Source of the DNA: Hysterium pulicare CBS 123377
Lineage: Eukaryota; Ascomycota; Dothideomycetes; Hysteriales; Hysteriaceae
DNA length: 64,000 bases
Direction of reading: 5' to 3'
Assembly (NCBI GenBank): GCA_000467715.1
Contig: AJFK01000864.1
Span: forward strand, 1-64,000
Made by a program: the position numbers and the translations under genes. Each line of letters begins with the position of its first letter. Position 1 is the first letter of the stretch. The notes under the pieces are model-generated. The model did no database searches. It was not told the origin of the DNA and was given only the letters and a program-made list of their open reading frames with translations. Positions 32,615 through 43,878 of this stretch are shown piece by piece.

Positions 32615-35186
32615 TCAAACAGCTTTCCGACTCTCGTCGGTTTGGCTATCTTCATCATCATTACTGCTAAAGAGCGTTTCTTGCGCTGAATAGAGTCAGT
32701 ACACATACTTTCTGTATATATCAACAGGGCTGGAAAACTTACTACTCCAGAGTTCAGAGTAAAGTCCTGCGCGGTCGACTAACTGCTCATGAGTCCCGCT
32801 CTCCGCAACCTGGCCAGCTTGGAGTACGATAATCATATCGCTATCGTATATCGTGCGTAATCGATGAGCGATGAAAACCGAAGTTCGACCTTTCTCTTTG
32901 ATGATGCTATTGATGTGTGCTAGCAGAGCCTGTTCAGTATGCGTATCTAACGCGGAAGTCTGCGTGGACCATGAGCATCAATAGGCATAATCAAAACGTC
33001 TGAGAACTTACCGCTTCATCGAAGAAAAGCAGTGGAGGATTTTTGAGAATAAGTCGTGATACTGCAAGACGTTGTTTTTCACCACCTATATTCGGTTAGC
33101 ATGTTATCGACCCAGCACGGGAACTACTCTCAATTACCAGAAATCATCATGCCACGTTCTCCCACCATTGTACTGTACCCGTCTGGAAACTGCTGAATGC
33201 TCTCATGAATATGAGCCCTCTTGGCCGCATTGACCATGTCTTCATGGGACGCTTCCAGATTCCCATAACGAATATTGTGCTCGATCGTGTTATTGAATAA
33301 TGGTGTGTCTTGCGGGACAACACCAATAGCCTTCCTGAGGCTTTCCATGCTGATGTCACGGATATCCTGGCCATCTATCAAGATTCGACCCTCCTGGACG
33401 TCGTAGTAACGGAAGAGCAGCCTTAAGATGGTCGACTTCCCACACCCACTAGGGCCAACGATTGCGACCTTTTTCCCAGCGGGAATCGTAAGAGATAAGT
33501 TTCGAAGGATGGGTCTATCTTTTCGATAACCAAATGTTACATTCTCAAATCTTATTTCGCCTCGAGACAACATGAGCGGTTTTGCGTCCTCCTTATCCTT
33601 GACAGCAATGTTGACTTTCTGAAGGTTGAACAGGGTCTCCATATCCAAAAGGCTTTGGCGAAGCTCACGATAGACGGAACCGAGAAAATTAAGTGGTACT
33701 GAAAGCTGGAAAACGAGCTGGTTGACCATGACTAGATCTCCAACCGTCAGGTTTCCTTTGGCGACGCCGTCTGCAGCCAGAAACATCATTGCCGTCAAAG
33801 CGCCGGAGAAGATGAGGTTCTGGCCGGAGTTCAGGAATGCTAGTGATGTGGCTACTTTAATAGAAGCTCTTTCGTAAGATTGTAGAGCTTTGTCGTAGCG
33901 TCCAACTTCATACTTCTCGTTGTTGAAGTACTAGGGAGTTTAGTCATGTGAACGTATAGAATAGAAGAATGACAAACCTTCACAGCTTCATAATTGATCA
34001 GGGAATCAACTGCAACCGTAGCGGCTTTGTTGTCTGCAGCATTCGCCTGCTTCCGAAACTTGGTCCGCCAAGAAGTAGTCAGAATTGTGAAAGCCGTATA
34101 TGCAACCATCGTTGTGCCTGTTATCAGAGCAAACTTGGCTCCATATTGGTAGGTCTAACATTGTCAGGTTTCCCTCTAGAATCGCTTCTTGGGATACTTA
34201 ATGTACCAGTATACCACAAACTAACGAGATTTCCAGAGCTGTGGGTAGTATGTGAAAAACCATGGAGCTTAGCAGAAAGCTAATACCTTTGGTACCCCTA
34301 TCAATGGCTCTCGTTAGACCGCCAGTTTGACGAGTCAAGTGGAAATTCAGATCCAGCTTCAGGATGTGTTCGTAAACGCTACATGCAACCTTGCGGATTG
34401 CCTTCTGAGCAACGCTAGCGAATACTGCATTCCGTACTTCTTGAAAAAGAGTAGATCCAATTCTAGTCACACCGTCTGCGAGTCGTATTCAGCAACCATT
34501 CAAGATGTTGAAACGGTGGGAAGCAGCTTACATGCCACAATCATAGACCCAGCTACTGTCCATGCAGTTCCACCGACGGCTAAAAAATCGATATTCATCG
34601 AGTCGACAATGCTCTTGAAATAAAATGGTACTTGAACATTTAAAATCTGATCCTCGAAGATCAGTAATTGGCTATGAAAGTCTTCTACAAAGGACGGAGA
34701 TGTCACCTTAGCTCCAACTAGTAAACCAACAGATAACCCCACACGAAATCGTGTCCCAAGATTGTTCTTAGGCCACAGATACCTTGACATCTCCTTCATA
34801 ATTGCCCAGTCTGCCTTTCTTTGCTCCTTGTTTGACACAACTTGCTCTGACAGCAGAGGATCATTCTTCTCTGGTTTTGCCGGCGCTGCCTTCTGAATCG
34901 ATTCCGCCTGAACACGTTCACTAACCGCCTTAGCTCCATCTGCAGGCTTCGTCTCACCATGTGGCCGTTGCGCATGCAGTTCTTTTCTATGTGCCGGTAT
35001 CGTTGCGAAAATCCTGACGGAAGGAGAGGATTGTGGAAGCTTGTGAGCCATTCCACATAACAGGGGATTCCTCTTGATGGAGACGGAGGGATGTGCCCTC
35101 AGAATTGCGGCACGAGTAAAGCTGCACGGCAGCATGGTGGGAAGGTCGCTACGAAACGTGGCTCTGCCTGGTCTCATTATAGGCAA
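32615..35186 (-). CDS. atm1: Mitochondrial ABC transporter Atm1
   Basis: Half-size ABC exporter of the inner mitochondrial membrane that exports a glutathione-linked sulfur or Fe-S precursor for cytosolic Fe-S assembly. Exons 35186..34707, 34646..34532, 34475..34207, 34154..33978, 33930..33138, 33085..33012, 32959..32743 and 32685..32615 give 731 residues. The head is basic and hydroxylated, typical of matrix targeting. The membrane domain has [36 protein letters not shown] (glutathione-site region) and [15 protein letters not shown], a hallmark of Atm1. The ATPase domain has Walker [10 protein letters not shown], the Q-loop [12 protein letters not shown], a signature ISGGEKQR, Walker B LLFFDEATSALD and the H-loop FIAHRL. 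Intron 1 (34647..34706) is 60 nt with no in-frame stop. Later ATGs at 35177 and 35135 could also start it. Diverges from aim24. Confidence 0.96.
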
Positions 35187-35439
35187 ACCTGAAATATGTA
35201 TTCAAGTCGCCAAGAATATATCGAAGGTGACATCAGTAGGAATGGAGGAGTTGGAGAGATGGTAAGCTCATTACATCCGGTGCTTGCGTGCTCCGCAGAG
35301 CTGTGAAGACAAACTCTGTTTGCACCATTTGCAATTCAGCCCTACGAACGTCGGAACTTCGTCACAGCTTCAAAGCAAGAAAACAGACAACCACTCTCAT
35401 GAGCGCAGTCTACAATTCAACCAACATATGTTGGTAAAC
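35187..35439. promoter_or_regulatory. Shared divergent promoter of atm1 and aim24
   Basis: About 250 bp separate the two start codons of two mitochondrial-protein genes. No strong box is seen. Shared control is inferred from the arrangement only. Confidence 0.5.
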
Positions 35440-36766
35440 ATGCGCTCTTTAGCTGCATCGTCACTAAGATGCGTACGGACTCGAAGTGTTCTCAGTGACA
35501 CCTCTCATTTGCCGTCAATTGGCAGGAGATTTGTAAATATTAGTTCTGCTCCAGCTTCCTCAGATCCGGAGTCCAATACAGAGCTCCATAGTTCGCCTTC
35601 CTCCACACCCAAACCTTCTCCTGGTACATTTCGCCTTCCTGTGGTAGATGGGTTATACTGATAAAATGGACTAGATGCCCGCTTTGAAGTCATTGGCACA
35701 CCCTTCTCCCTCCTCTCCGTTTCCCTCTCCGCATCCCAGAACCTCTACACACGACGAGGAACATTAGTAGGTGTGAGCGGAAAGACAGAAAATGCTATAT
35801 CTACTCTTTCCCTCCTCGAACCCATTCGCCGTGCCGCTCTCGGAATTCCCTTCCTTTACCAGCGAATTTCCTCTACAAGCCCCCTCACAGCTTTAATATC
35901 GACCAAGTCACCTATAGCATCAATGGTTGTAGTACATCTTGATGGGCGACAGGATTGGGTTATATCGCAAAGGAATGCGCTTTTAGCTTGGACAGGGCAC
36001 TCGTTATTTTTGAAGCCAAGGTTGAATGCTAAGCTGGTATGTTTCTCTGATCCTCCTTGGGGGCAGAAGAGAGTTAAGTTTAAACTGACAATTGAAGAGC
36101 TTGGCGCATTGGGGTAGCACTCTCGCCACCGGCCGAGGCCTTCTCGCTCTAGTTGGAAAAGGCCAAATCTACCAAGTTCAGGTTAAAGCAGGAGAAAACT
36201 ACATCGCACATCCCAGTAACGTCGTGGCGTACATATCCACTTCCCTCCCTCCTCAGCCCTACCGCTTCAAATCCAGCATCCTCCGCTTCCAGATACCAAA
36301 CCTCGGTTTTACATCGTATCTGCACCAGAATGTCAAATTCTTCAGGGTTATGAGCGAGACAGCGACATGGAGGACGCTAGCGAATCTTTGGCATACGCTT
36401 TTGACATGGTCAAGGCGGTCAATATGGGGCGACCGCGTACGTTCTGATCCTCCTTCATTCCCACATAATACTACATGCCTTGCTCTATGGAGTACTGACA
36501 TTCATCACCAGCTCTTTCTCCGCTTTGAAGGCCCCTCAACCCTCTTAATCCAATCACGCGCATCCCGCCTCAGCGACGTTCTCACTCTACGCGACGTCAG
36601 CGAAATCGCCGAAACGCCACCCGGAGCTGTCGCTGATGTTATCAAGTCCGAGATGAGGAAAGAGACAGGTCACGGATCAGCGAATCCGGTGGTTGAGAAA
36701 GATGAGACGAAGGTGAGATATGCGAGTGTAGGGAGGGATGGGAAGGTTGAGATTGGGGATAAGTAG
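35440..36766 (+). CDS. aim24: Aim24, mitochondrial inner-membrane organising protein
   Basis: Homologue of yeast Aim24, which sits in the inner mitochondrial membrane and supports the MICOS complex and respiratory-chain assembly. Exons 35440..35623, 35675..36036, 36098..36436 and 36512..36766 give 379 residues. The first 45 residues are Arg/Ser-rich with few acids, as for matrix targeting. The Aim24 core begins [19 protein letters not shown] directly after the first intron, continues with [18 protein letters not shown], then [20 protein letters not shown] and [14 protein letters not shown]. The second, third and fourth exons join without frame loss. An in-frame ATG at 35428 is an equally possible start. 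Divergent from atm1, another mitochondrial gene. Confidence 0.92.
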
Positions 36767-37721
36767 GTGGCGAGTGAGGATTGGGCGGAAGAATTGGCTG
36801 TAGAAGTATACATGTAACAATAGGGACTCGGTAGAGCTACTGATACCATGAACTCTTAGTGAAAGGGCTCTAAGAAGTTATTTGCATCTGCCTCACCCCA
36901 CCATTTCTACAAGCTGTTCCGCTGTTGGGAAGGAATCTACCTAACTCTTTTAAAGCTAGCTTCCCGGGTTATAGGCAGCCCTGGAGAGATTCCATCCGGC
37001 ACCTACACGAACTTCAACACCATGAGACTTCAGACATTTTCGTTCTCACAGCAACTATTCATGTACTCAAGCTGTACTTATGCTTCCGTAGTCCTCTTCG
37101 CTCTTCGTTATCTTCTGCACGACTGGCAGACTTATCCGCTCCCCAGTATGGTCACGGATGGTCTTACGCACATTCACACCTACAAAATACTATGCCGAGC
37201 TGAAGCAATGGCAAAATCTGCCTTGCGACTCAGGTTTCAGCTTGCATGTGCAGCTGAGATCGTTTAAGAGGCAGAGTGAGAGGTACAGTGGCGTGAGGCA
37301 TGCGGCATTGCGTTGAATCCTTCCCACCTTGTAACTCGGAAGATATAACAAACTACAAATCTTTCCTTCTCTACACTAACATTTATGAACAATCTTACCT
37401 TTCTAGCATGCAAAGCAATCGTCGCCAACATGCTTGGCAATAAATCATTCGCTCTTCGGGTCTCTCTATAAAAAGGCCCTCAAGGCTGAAACGACCAACC
37501 TGATAAGCTCGCATTCCGGCGCTTCTGCCTGTGCTTCAGCTCTCCGTCTCTCCCATATTTCGAGATTTCGAACATCAATTGCCAATTTTTGACGTTCAAA
37601 ACTTGTTCAAACGGTTGAACTCGTGACGCCACAGATGCCATGATATTCAGAGCATTCCTTTCTCTCAATCTGTCTAATATCATCCACCGTATTCTCCTCT
37701 CTTACCTATATACTCTCTTCT
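36767..37721. other. Intergenic region
   Basis: No coding region supported. It contains the upstream region of the 754-aa membrane-protein gene, with the TATA-like box listed separately. Confidence 0.5.
37467..37476 (+). promoter_or_regulatory. TATA-like box
   Basis: TATAAAAAGG lies 255 bases before the ATG at 37722. If used, it implies a leader of about 200 bases. Confidence 0.35.
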
Positions 37722-39986
37722 ATGGCTTCAGCGACTGAGGAGCCTTCGTCATCGAAACCACTTAACGACCTTCCAACCTCTTCAACAACTACCCGTTCTT
37801 TGGAAGACACGGCCAATGAGAAGACTACTCAAGGGAAAGGTCAATTGAAAAATGTTTTTAGATCATGGGGTGCCTATGTCTTTGTTATCTGGCTCATGGA
37901 CGCGCTTCCATTCAAAGGACACAAGTTAGAACCGCGGAAGACTGCAATTTGGGATAGTAAAATCGTTTTCTCATTCTCTTCTCTGGTTCACTTGGTTCCC
38001 ATGGGATCTGCCATTGCCATCCTTAGTTTCAATTTTCAGGGTCTTTATATTGGAGCGGATCTCGCCGGACCACCTGGCTATACATCTGTTAAACTGGTCG
38101 GCTTGCAGATTACCTCCAAACTCCTCGAATTGCTAATAACCGCCTCTTTGGCAACATTTATTTGTGGCTTGGTACGTTACGAAATGTTGAGCCGGCGAGG
38201 CATTCCGTTTGCGGCCCTCTCAGCCAGCCTCCAATTCACTAATCTTTCATACCTATGGTCGGTGGAGCTTTGGGCTACGATGTCCTCGAAAGATATGGCA
38301 AAGCGCCGTCGCGCTGCATTCTTTGCAGTCTTGATAGTCTGCATCGCTCTTGGAGCTTTGGCCGGGCCATCTATGGCAACTTTACTGCAACCACGAATGG
38401 ACAAGTGGCCTGCTGGAGGAACGGATTTGTGGCTCAACACAACATATGAGAGACTGTTCCCCAAAGTTCTCAATGAGTCTACGATACTGGGCTATGATTG
38501 CAGTACTGTTGGCAATCAATTCTGTCCCTCGGAAGGATGGGAGACAAGTAGCAACTGGCTGCACACATTCGGTCTGACAGATCAAAAACCTACTGTGACT
38601 GGGGAATTCAGGACAACAGCAAACGGAGGGCTTACACTCGCCGTTGAAGACGTCTTAGTCAGCCCATGGTTAGGACTTCGGTCCGATGAACACGACACAA
38701 ACCCAAATTCTTGGACAATAACTCCTCATGCTCGACTTGCACGACCTTTGCTTACTAACTCGTATTTGTGGCTTTCTGCGGCTGGCGCAGCTGTGGCAGC
38801 AGGCAAGCGACGTTTTTGGTATTACGCGGCAAGTGAAGCTTCAATGCTTACACTGAGCCCACGCGTTTGGACCCGATGCAATCTGACAGACTATGATATC
38901 AAGGAGCCGTCCTGCCCACTATTTCCTTGCCTGGATTGCCCGTCATATAACGCCTCGGGGACTTGCGGACATCCCGATATCACTGACTGGATCTCTACTG
39001 ATCTTGCACTCAATTCAAAGCCAAGACTTCATTGGATTAATGGGAGTACTGAGCAAGACAACGGCACAAATTTGGTGGTAGAAGGTGTATATTCAGCAGC
39101 TGCACTGATTACACTACCGGGACTTCCAGGAAACCAACATATCATAGGATGCACTATCGGTGTAGCATATGTTCCCGTGAAGCTTTTAGCAGTCAATACT
39201 GGGACTGAAATATCTCTGGATTGGAATATTGATCGGAGAAGCTTTGATGCTCTGAGTGAGCTGCAAGATTATCGGCCGCGATTGGAGCACGGTTGGACAA
39301 AGTACCTGGATCCCATTATACCTAATCTGAATAGCACCGTATTCATAGAAATGGCGAAGTCTATCGGGATTTGGAATAACAGCACCGGAGGAAGCAGCTC
39401 GTTCGCCAGTAGAGTCGAGGCTATTTTGATTCTCATGGTTGCCAACGGGCTCATACGAACAGATCCATTTGCGTCTTTGCAGGGTAATGTGAAAGGGCTC
39501 GTTTACATGAGCACCAAGGGCGACTGGTGGAAAGACTTTATGCCTGCTTCTCATCATACGTATGGTTACGGAGGAAATGCCTACGACGTAACAGCTGAAG
39601 AGCAAGAGCGATATCTCCGGCATCATATGAATGTCGAAGTGACCGGATACGCATACGGATACCAAACATCCAACAACTCCGGTGTGATCTTCTCAATGAG
39701 TATCGTCCTCCTCTATTTAGTCTTCTCTGTCCTCGCCCTTTCGGTATCGTTGGCAAGAGGCTTCTATACTTCGAGCAGCTGGTCATCGGCCACCGAAATC
39801 GTTGCTCTGGCATTAGGATCGGAGCCTCCGCGTCAGGAATTCGAGAATACGTCAGCCGGCATTTATTCACTCGGACCGCTGCAGCAGAAGGTGAGAGTAC
39901 GTCCGAACGATGGCAAGTTGCAACTCGTTACCGTTGGTGGAGAGAAGGATGGGCAATCAGAAGTGGTACCGAATAAGGCTTATTGA
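37722..39986 (+). CDS. Large N-glycosylated membrane protein of unknown family
   Basis: Intronless frame of 754 residues, with no named domain that I recognise. A hydrophilic Ser/Thr-rich head of 40 residues is followed by hydrophobic segments near residues 85 to 107, 125 to 150 and 190 to 215. A roughly 430-residue region then follows with eight or more N-x-S/T sites (NTTYE, NESTI, NASGT, NGSTE, NNSTG and others) and several Cys, fitting an outward-facing domain. A last segment IVLLYLVFSVLALSVSLA near residue 665 leads into SSSWSSATEIVALALGSEPP and a short tail. The plan (three or four N-terminal helices, a long glycosylated domain, one C-terminal helix followed by a Trp/Ser turn) parallels the DUF3176 protein at 7.5 kb, but the DUF3176 signature residues are not present. 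Function unknown. Confidence 0.85.
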   Translation: MASATEEPSSSKPLNDLPTSSTTTRSLEDTANEKTTQGKGQLKNVFRSWGAYVFVIWLMDALPFKGHKLEPRKTAIWDSKIVFSFSSLVHLVPMGSAIAILSFNFQGLYIGADLAGPPGYTSVKLVGLQITSKLLELLITASLATFICGLVRYEMLSRRGIPFAALSASLQFTNLSYLWSVELWATMSSKDMAKRRRAAFFAVLIVCIALGALAGPSMATLLQPRMDKWPAGGTDLWLNTTYERLFPKVLNESTILGYDCSTVGNQFCPSEGWETSSNWLHTFGLTDQKPTVTGEFRTTANGGLTLAVEDVLVSPWLGLRSDEHDTNPNSWTITPHARLARPLLTNSYLWLSAAGAAVAAGKRRFWYYAASEASMLTLSPRVWTRCNLTDYDIKEPSCPLFPCLDCPSYNASGTCGHPDITDWISTDLALNSKPRLHWINGSTEQDNGTNLVVEGVYSAAALITLPGLPGNQHIIGCTIGVAYVPVKLLAVNTGTEISLDWNIDRRSFDALSELQDYRPRLEHGWTKYLDPIIPNLNSTVFIEMAKSIGIWNNSTGGSSSFASRVEAILILMVANGLIRTDPFASLQGNVKGLVYMSTKGDWWKDFMPASHHTYGYGGNAYDVTAEEQERYLRHHMNVEVTGYAYGYQTSNNSGVIFSMSIVLLYLVFSVLALSVSLARGFYTSSSWSSATEIVALALGSEPPRQEFENTSAGIYSLGPLQQKVRVRPNDGKLQLVTVGGEKDGQSEVVPNKAY

Positions 39987-42107
39987 AGGTTTCAATGGCG
40001 TCAGCGATTTTACTGCTCATACAGTCAGTCTCGTACTGCAACCGTATCGTCATGTTTAGCTCCTCGCGACTGAGGAAAAGAGCGTTTACGAGCCAGCATA
40101 CTTATACCCATGATTCTTCTCTTGCGCCCTTCTGCTTCGACACTCTACCACAAGTATGCAGTTGTTATCGACATGAGCCGTGGCATCAGGATATTGCGAG
40201 ACTCGCTTTGACCGGAAGCCATGGCGAAACCAACGTCTAGTAGCGAAGAGACGCAGTGGGTGACGGACTCTGGAGTTCATCTGGAGAGTATCCTGCCTCG
40301 ACATCTTTGCTGCTATCAGTTTCCCTACACGGTCTGGACTCAGCGAAGGAACTTGAAAGTTATGGACTGCCAAGGGCTTTGCTATTTCGTAGGGTATGTA
40401 ACGTGTCAGACTTAGGATGAGTAGGAAGAGTGCTAAATGACTGAAGCCTCTTGGTGACGTATGGCGATAAATGTCTCTGCAGTTTGGAAGTGGGGCCCTT
40501 GATGTAGTCTTGAAGATGACGACCTTCCTCGCCTCGAATGCACTTTCACGGACTAGCAACAAAGAAGCTGGTAGTGTACGTTGACATACTTCTTCAAAGG
40601 TTGCGAACTTCAATTTCAACACGAAGGAAGGATGAGCAGCTTGATATAAATAGATGTTTCGAATAGGGAGCTGGTGATTAAGGAGGATTCGGTGAGGTAA
40701 AAGTCAGCCTTGCGGCAAGGCTTTCACGTATCTGGGGCATTTGCTGTCGTATTTGTGGATCGGCTTCTACCTGGTTTTCGAGCCACCTTTCTTGGAAAAA
40801 AAAAGTCAGCACCTGGACATGTCAATGTCGTTGAGGTTCTATGCCTGTTAAAGGAAAAGTCGCGAGGCCTGGAGCGTTTGGATCCAAGGGTGGTAGATGC
40901 TATCGGTACGTAACACTTAATTATTGCGTGGCGCTGGAAGTCGTGCATGCATACCTACGGATTCCTCCGTAAGGTTACAGGCGGGGAATCTCGACGTTGG
41001 TGAAATTGGATGAATGGATGATGCGAGCCCGTCCGAGTCTAGCCACAATTCGATGGATACAACCTCGACCGATGGTCAACTTGGGCATAATGACGCTCTC
41101 CAGCCCACAGATTGCTCACATCCAGCTGCAGACCTGGCAAAGTCTCGAAGCAGCGGAGCTCTCGTGGTTTCCAACGGTCAATCGTGATAATCCAGTGCAT
41201 TGCCAATGTGTGAGGGTGGGAGTGAAACGAGCAACCCCTTGCTGCACCCAGATGGCCGACTGCGGCTGGCTGCACGTATTCATCGACAAGGAACGAGATT
41301 GGACTGCGCAAATCCCTCTCAGAAACGAGCATGGGCGGTGGCTTCTCCGCGCCCAGCCTGCTAAGCCGGCCGATCGAAGCTTGGTGAAGCTTGTTTGCCC
41401 ACCCGGTAGATACCCGAACGCCCGGCCCCGTCGTGCTCATTGGTCGATTGTTCACAGCCACCGCATAGATGTGAAGGAACGTCGTTCGAAGCGGTGCGGA
41501 ATCTAGACGATGCAGCCCCAGATGGGCCAAAGGGGACCCCAGGCACAGCCATGGATGATCGCTGAATAAGTGCCGCGACTGCCTATATCACCCTCGTGTC
41601 AGGGTTCCTTCCCTTTGCGTGCTTTCGGTCGTCTGTCTTTCTCGCACCTCACACGACAGTGAAACCTCAGCCCCATCCTTCTTCCTTTCTCGTGTCTGCT
41701 CCACCTCGACTCTCTTTCTGTCCTCTACAAATACGCCGTCACTCTTTCGCTTGCTTTGCATTCACCCTTCGCCGACTCACTCTACTTCACTTCTTCACCC
41801 TTCAATCATCGTTTGCATCCAGCCGCTGGAAACTGGAGCCGTCTACAACCAAGGAGCCTATATGAGGTAGCCTTCCTCCCTCCACGTGTTCATTCATGTG
41901 CCAATACATGTGCTTGTTCATGTAAATCACATTCTACTTGATTCGGCGCTGGTGGTTACCTGTGTAATAACCCTGCAATCGGTCTAATTCTCGCTACCCA
42001 CAACACATTCCATAGCACGAGGAATTCTGTTCGACAATTGCATTACTACCACCTCAAACAAGTCTGACCTTCACCGTTCACCGACCACATCTGCCACATC
42101 TCCCACA
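39987..42107. other. Long gene-free interval, pyrimidine-rich leader at its right end
   Basis: Frames on both strands overlap at about 41000 to 41530 (169 and 163 residues) without motifs, so I call neither. From about 41590 to 41800 the plus strand is rich in C and T, the usual look of a fungal 5' leader, and belongs to the TLC-domain gene. Repeated TTCATGT/ACATGT motifs lie near 41890 to 41925. Confidence 0.5.
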
Positions 42108-43238
42108 ATGTTGTCCGACATCGAGGACCCTAAGCCACACCACTCGGGGCACATTCATTTAAGTGAGCTCGAGAATGGCCTTGTCTCCAAGCTTGCTGCC
42201 TTTTCCGGTCTCATTCTCACCATTGTAAGGCTCGAGCAGAATAACATCCAATTGATCTATATTTACTGACTCATGGTCAGGTCATGGTCTTATTTTTCGT
42301 CTGCCGCTATTACCTCCTTGAATGCTTCCTAATACCACGGTTTTACGGTTCCATATACAGAAATCTCAACGACACTAACCGTCGTGGCTTTGTTAATCAT
42401 CACCTCGCCGGTGCTGCGAAAATCCTCCTGGTTCTATGGACAGCATATCCGCTCCTCGACATCTCTTTCGGCAAAGCAAACTTCAACACTCCATTACACA
42501 ATGGCAGCCCAGTCACCCTCGGAGATTGCATGATCATATCCGCGCAAATATTTGTTGGAATGTATCTCACGGAGTTGATGTTTCGAAGCAGATTAAGCCC
42601 TGTGGCTGTGGCACATCATGTAGGAGCGATAATTATCACAGAGGCGGCCATTGCTATCAGCTTAAACTCGGTACATGAGAAAGACGCGACGATCGAGGTC
42701 GTACTGTGTTTCTTCTGGGGTGAGTCAAATCCTGCTCTCCCTTCACTCTTCACATTCTCATAATCACTCCCATATTAATACAAGTCATCCAGGCGCTTTC
42801 GACTGCATAGCAGAGTTCTGGCCACATGTCGCCATAGTCCTCTACAGAGTCTACAACTCCAACCACCGCTTCCTAATCAAGGTCTTCCGCACAGCCTTCA
42901 TCTCCACCATCTGCGGCACCCTCTTCGAAACCATATTCGTTATGTGGCTTTTCGGATCTCTTTGGCACAGGTGGACCATAGCTTTCAAAGTCGCCACGCC
43001 TATACTCCATGTCGTCTTCTCCGCGGCCCAGGTCTGGGGAAGCTATAACTTCTACAGCATGTGGCAAGATCAGAAGAAGAAGCTGGAGAGACAGGAGAGG
43101 GGAGATGAGGAGGATGTTCCTGAACATAAGAGCAGGAATGGCGTCACAGTGATAGAGGTGGAAGGGAGTGAAAATAGCCAAAGGGCAGCTAGCAGTGAGG
43201 AGTATTCCGCTCACACCGCGGAAGCCGCTTTGAAGTAA
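42108..43238 (+). CDS. TLC-domain (TRAM/LAG1/CLN8) membrane protein
   Basis: Polytopic ER- or Golgi-type membrane protein; the TLC fold is shared with ceramide synthases and lipid-sensing proteins. Exons 42108..42224, 42281..42719 and 42793..43238 give 333 residues. Helix 1 spans the first intron (LAAFSGLILTI/VMVLFFVCRYYLL). The conserved loop FVNHHLAGAAKILLVLWTA and the paired His of SPVAVAHHVGAIII are typical of TLC proteins. The third exon has FDCIAEFWPHVAIVLYR and two more helices, then a charged cytosolic tail. The motif set fits fungal TLC proteins of unknown substrate, not the ceramide synthases Lag1/Lac1, because the Hox-like and long Lag motif parts are absent. Converges on sua5. Confidence 0.87.
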
Positions 43239-43878
43239 AATTTCGAGGGGATTTACCAGAGGCGTGAAAAGCGAATGAGTCACTCCACCTTTTTTCTTCT
43301 TTTTTTATTTGAAAATCATAGCGGACGGTGAACTCGGAAAGTAGAGTGGTACCGTCTCCGGCGTTTTTTCTTTTTTCTTCTCCAAATGGGGCAATGGGGC
43401 ATTGTTAGGTCAATATCTGGCGTTCTTGAAGATTTATTGGGCTTTGTACGCAGAGCTGCTTGTCTCGCCACCCATACGATTGTATAGTTTCAGTGTAATG
43501 TATAGAAGCTTTCCACAAATGGAAAAACAATTCGATGAATGAGCCACACAGCTGGAGTACCCGTGATGAGTTTGAGCAATATGCTGTTGCAGCGAGCATG
43601 GTGCGCGTGACTTAAGCCGAAAAATGTGTACACAAGAGTATCGTATAAGTCTGAAAGGGTATTACCAAGGTATCTGGAACTAAAGTCTGAATTTCTATCT
43701 CTCTCACGTCCGCGAAATGAGTCAAAGCACTTTTTTAGCCGTTCACAAAACCAAATAAAGTTGCGTTTCCTTCGTTGAATGTAGCTCCTAGCCGGAGGTG
43801 TATACTTTTCAACCCTCTAGAACAGAAACTGACGAAGATGATAAAGAAGAGTGGGGTATATTCCTTGTAAACAAAATG
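43239..43878. other. Convergent 3' region
   Basis: Lies between the TLC gene and the 3' end of sua5. T-rich runs at about 43290 to 43380 may serve transcript ending. No gene seen. Confidence 0.5.

Noticed and set aside
32506-32724. Minus-strand frame at the 3' end of atm1 as the true last exon
   Set aside because: Using an earlier acceptor (near 32708) would give this frame, but splicing at 32686 gives the acidic [16 protein letters not shown] ending expected of Atm1 and keeps the codon count whole.
40997-41530. Overlapping 169-residue plus and 163-residue minus frames
   Set aside because: Each is the shadow of the other, neither shows a domain, and the interval looks like a GC-richer intergenic stretch.
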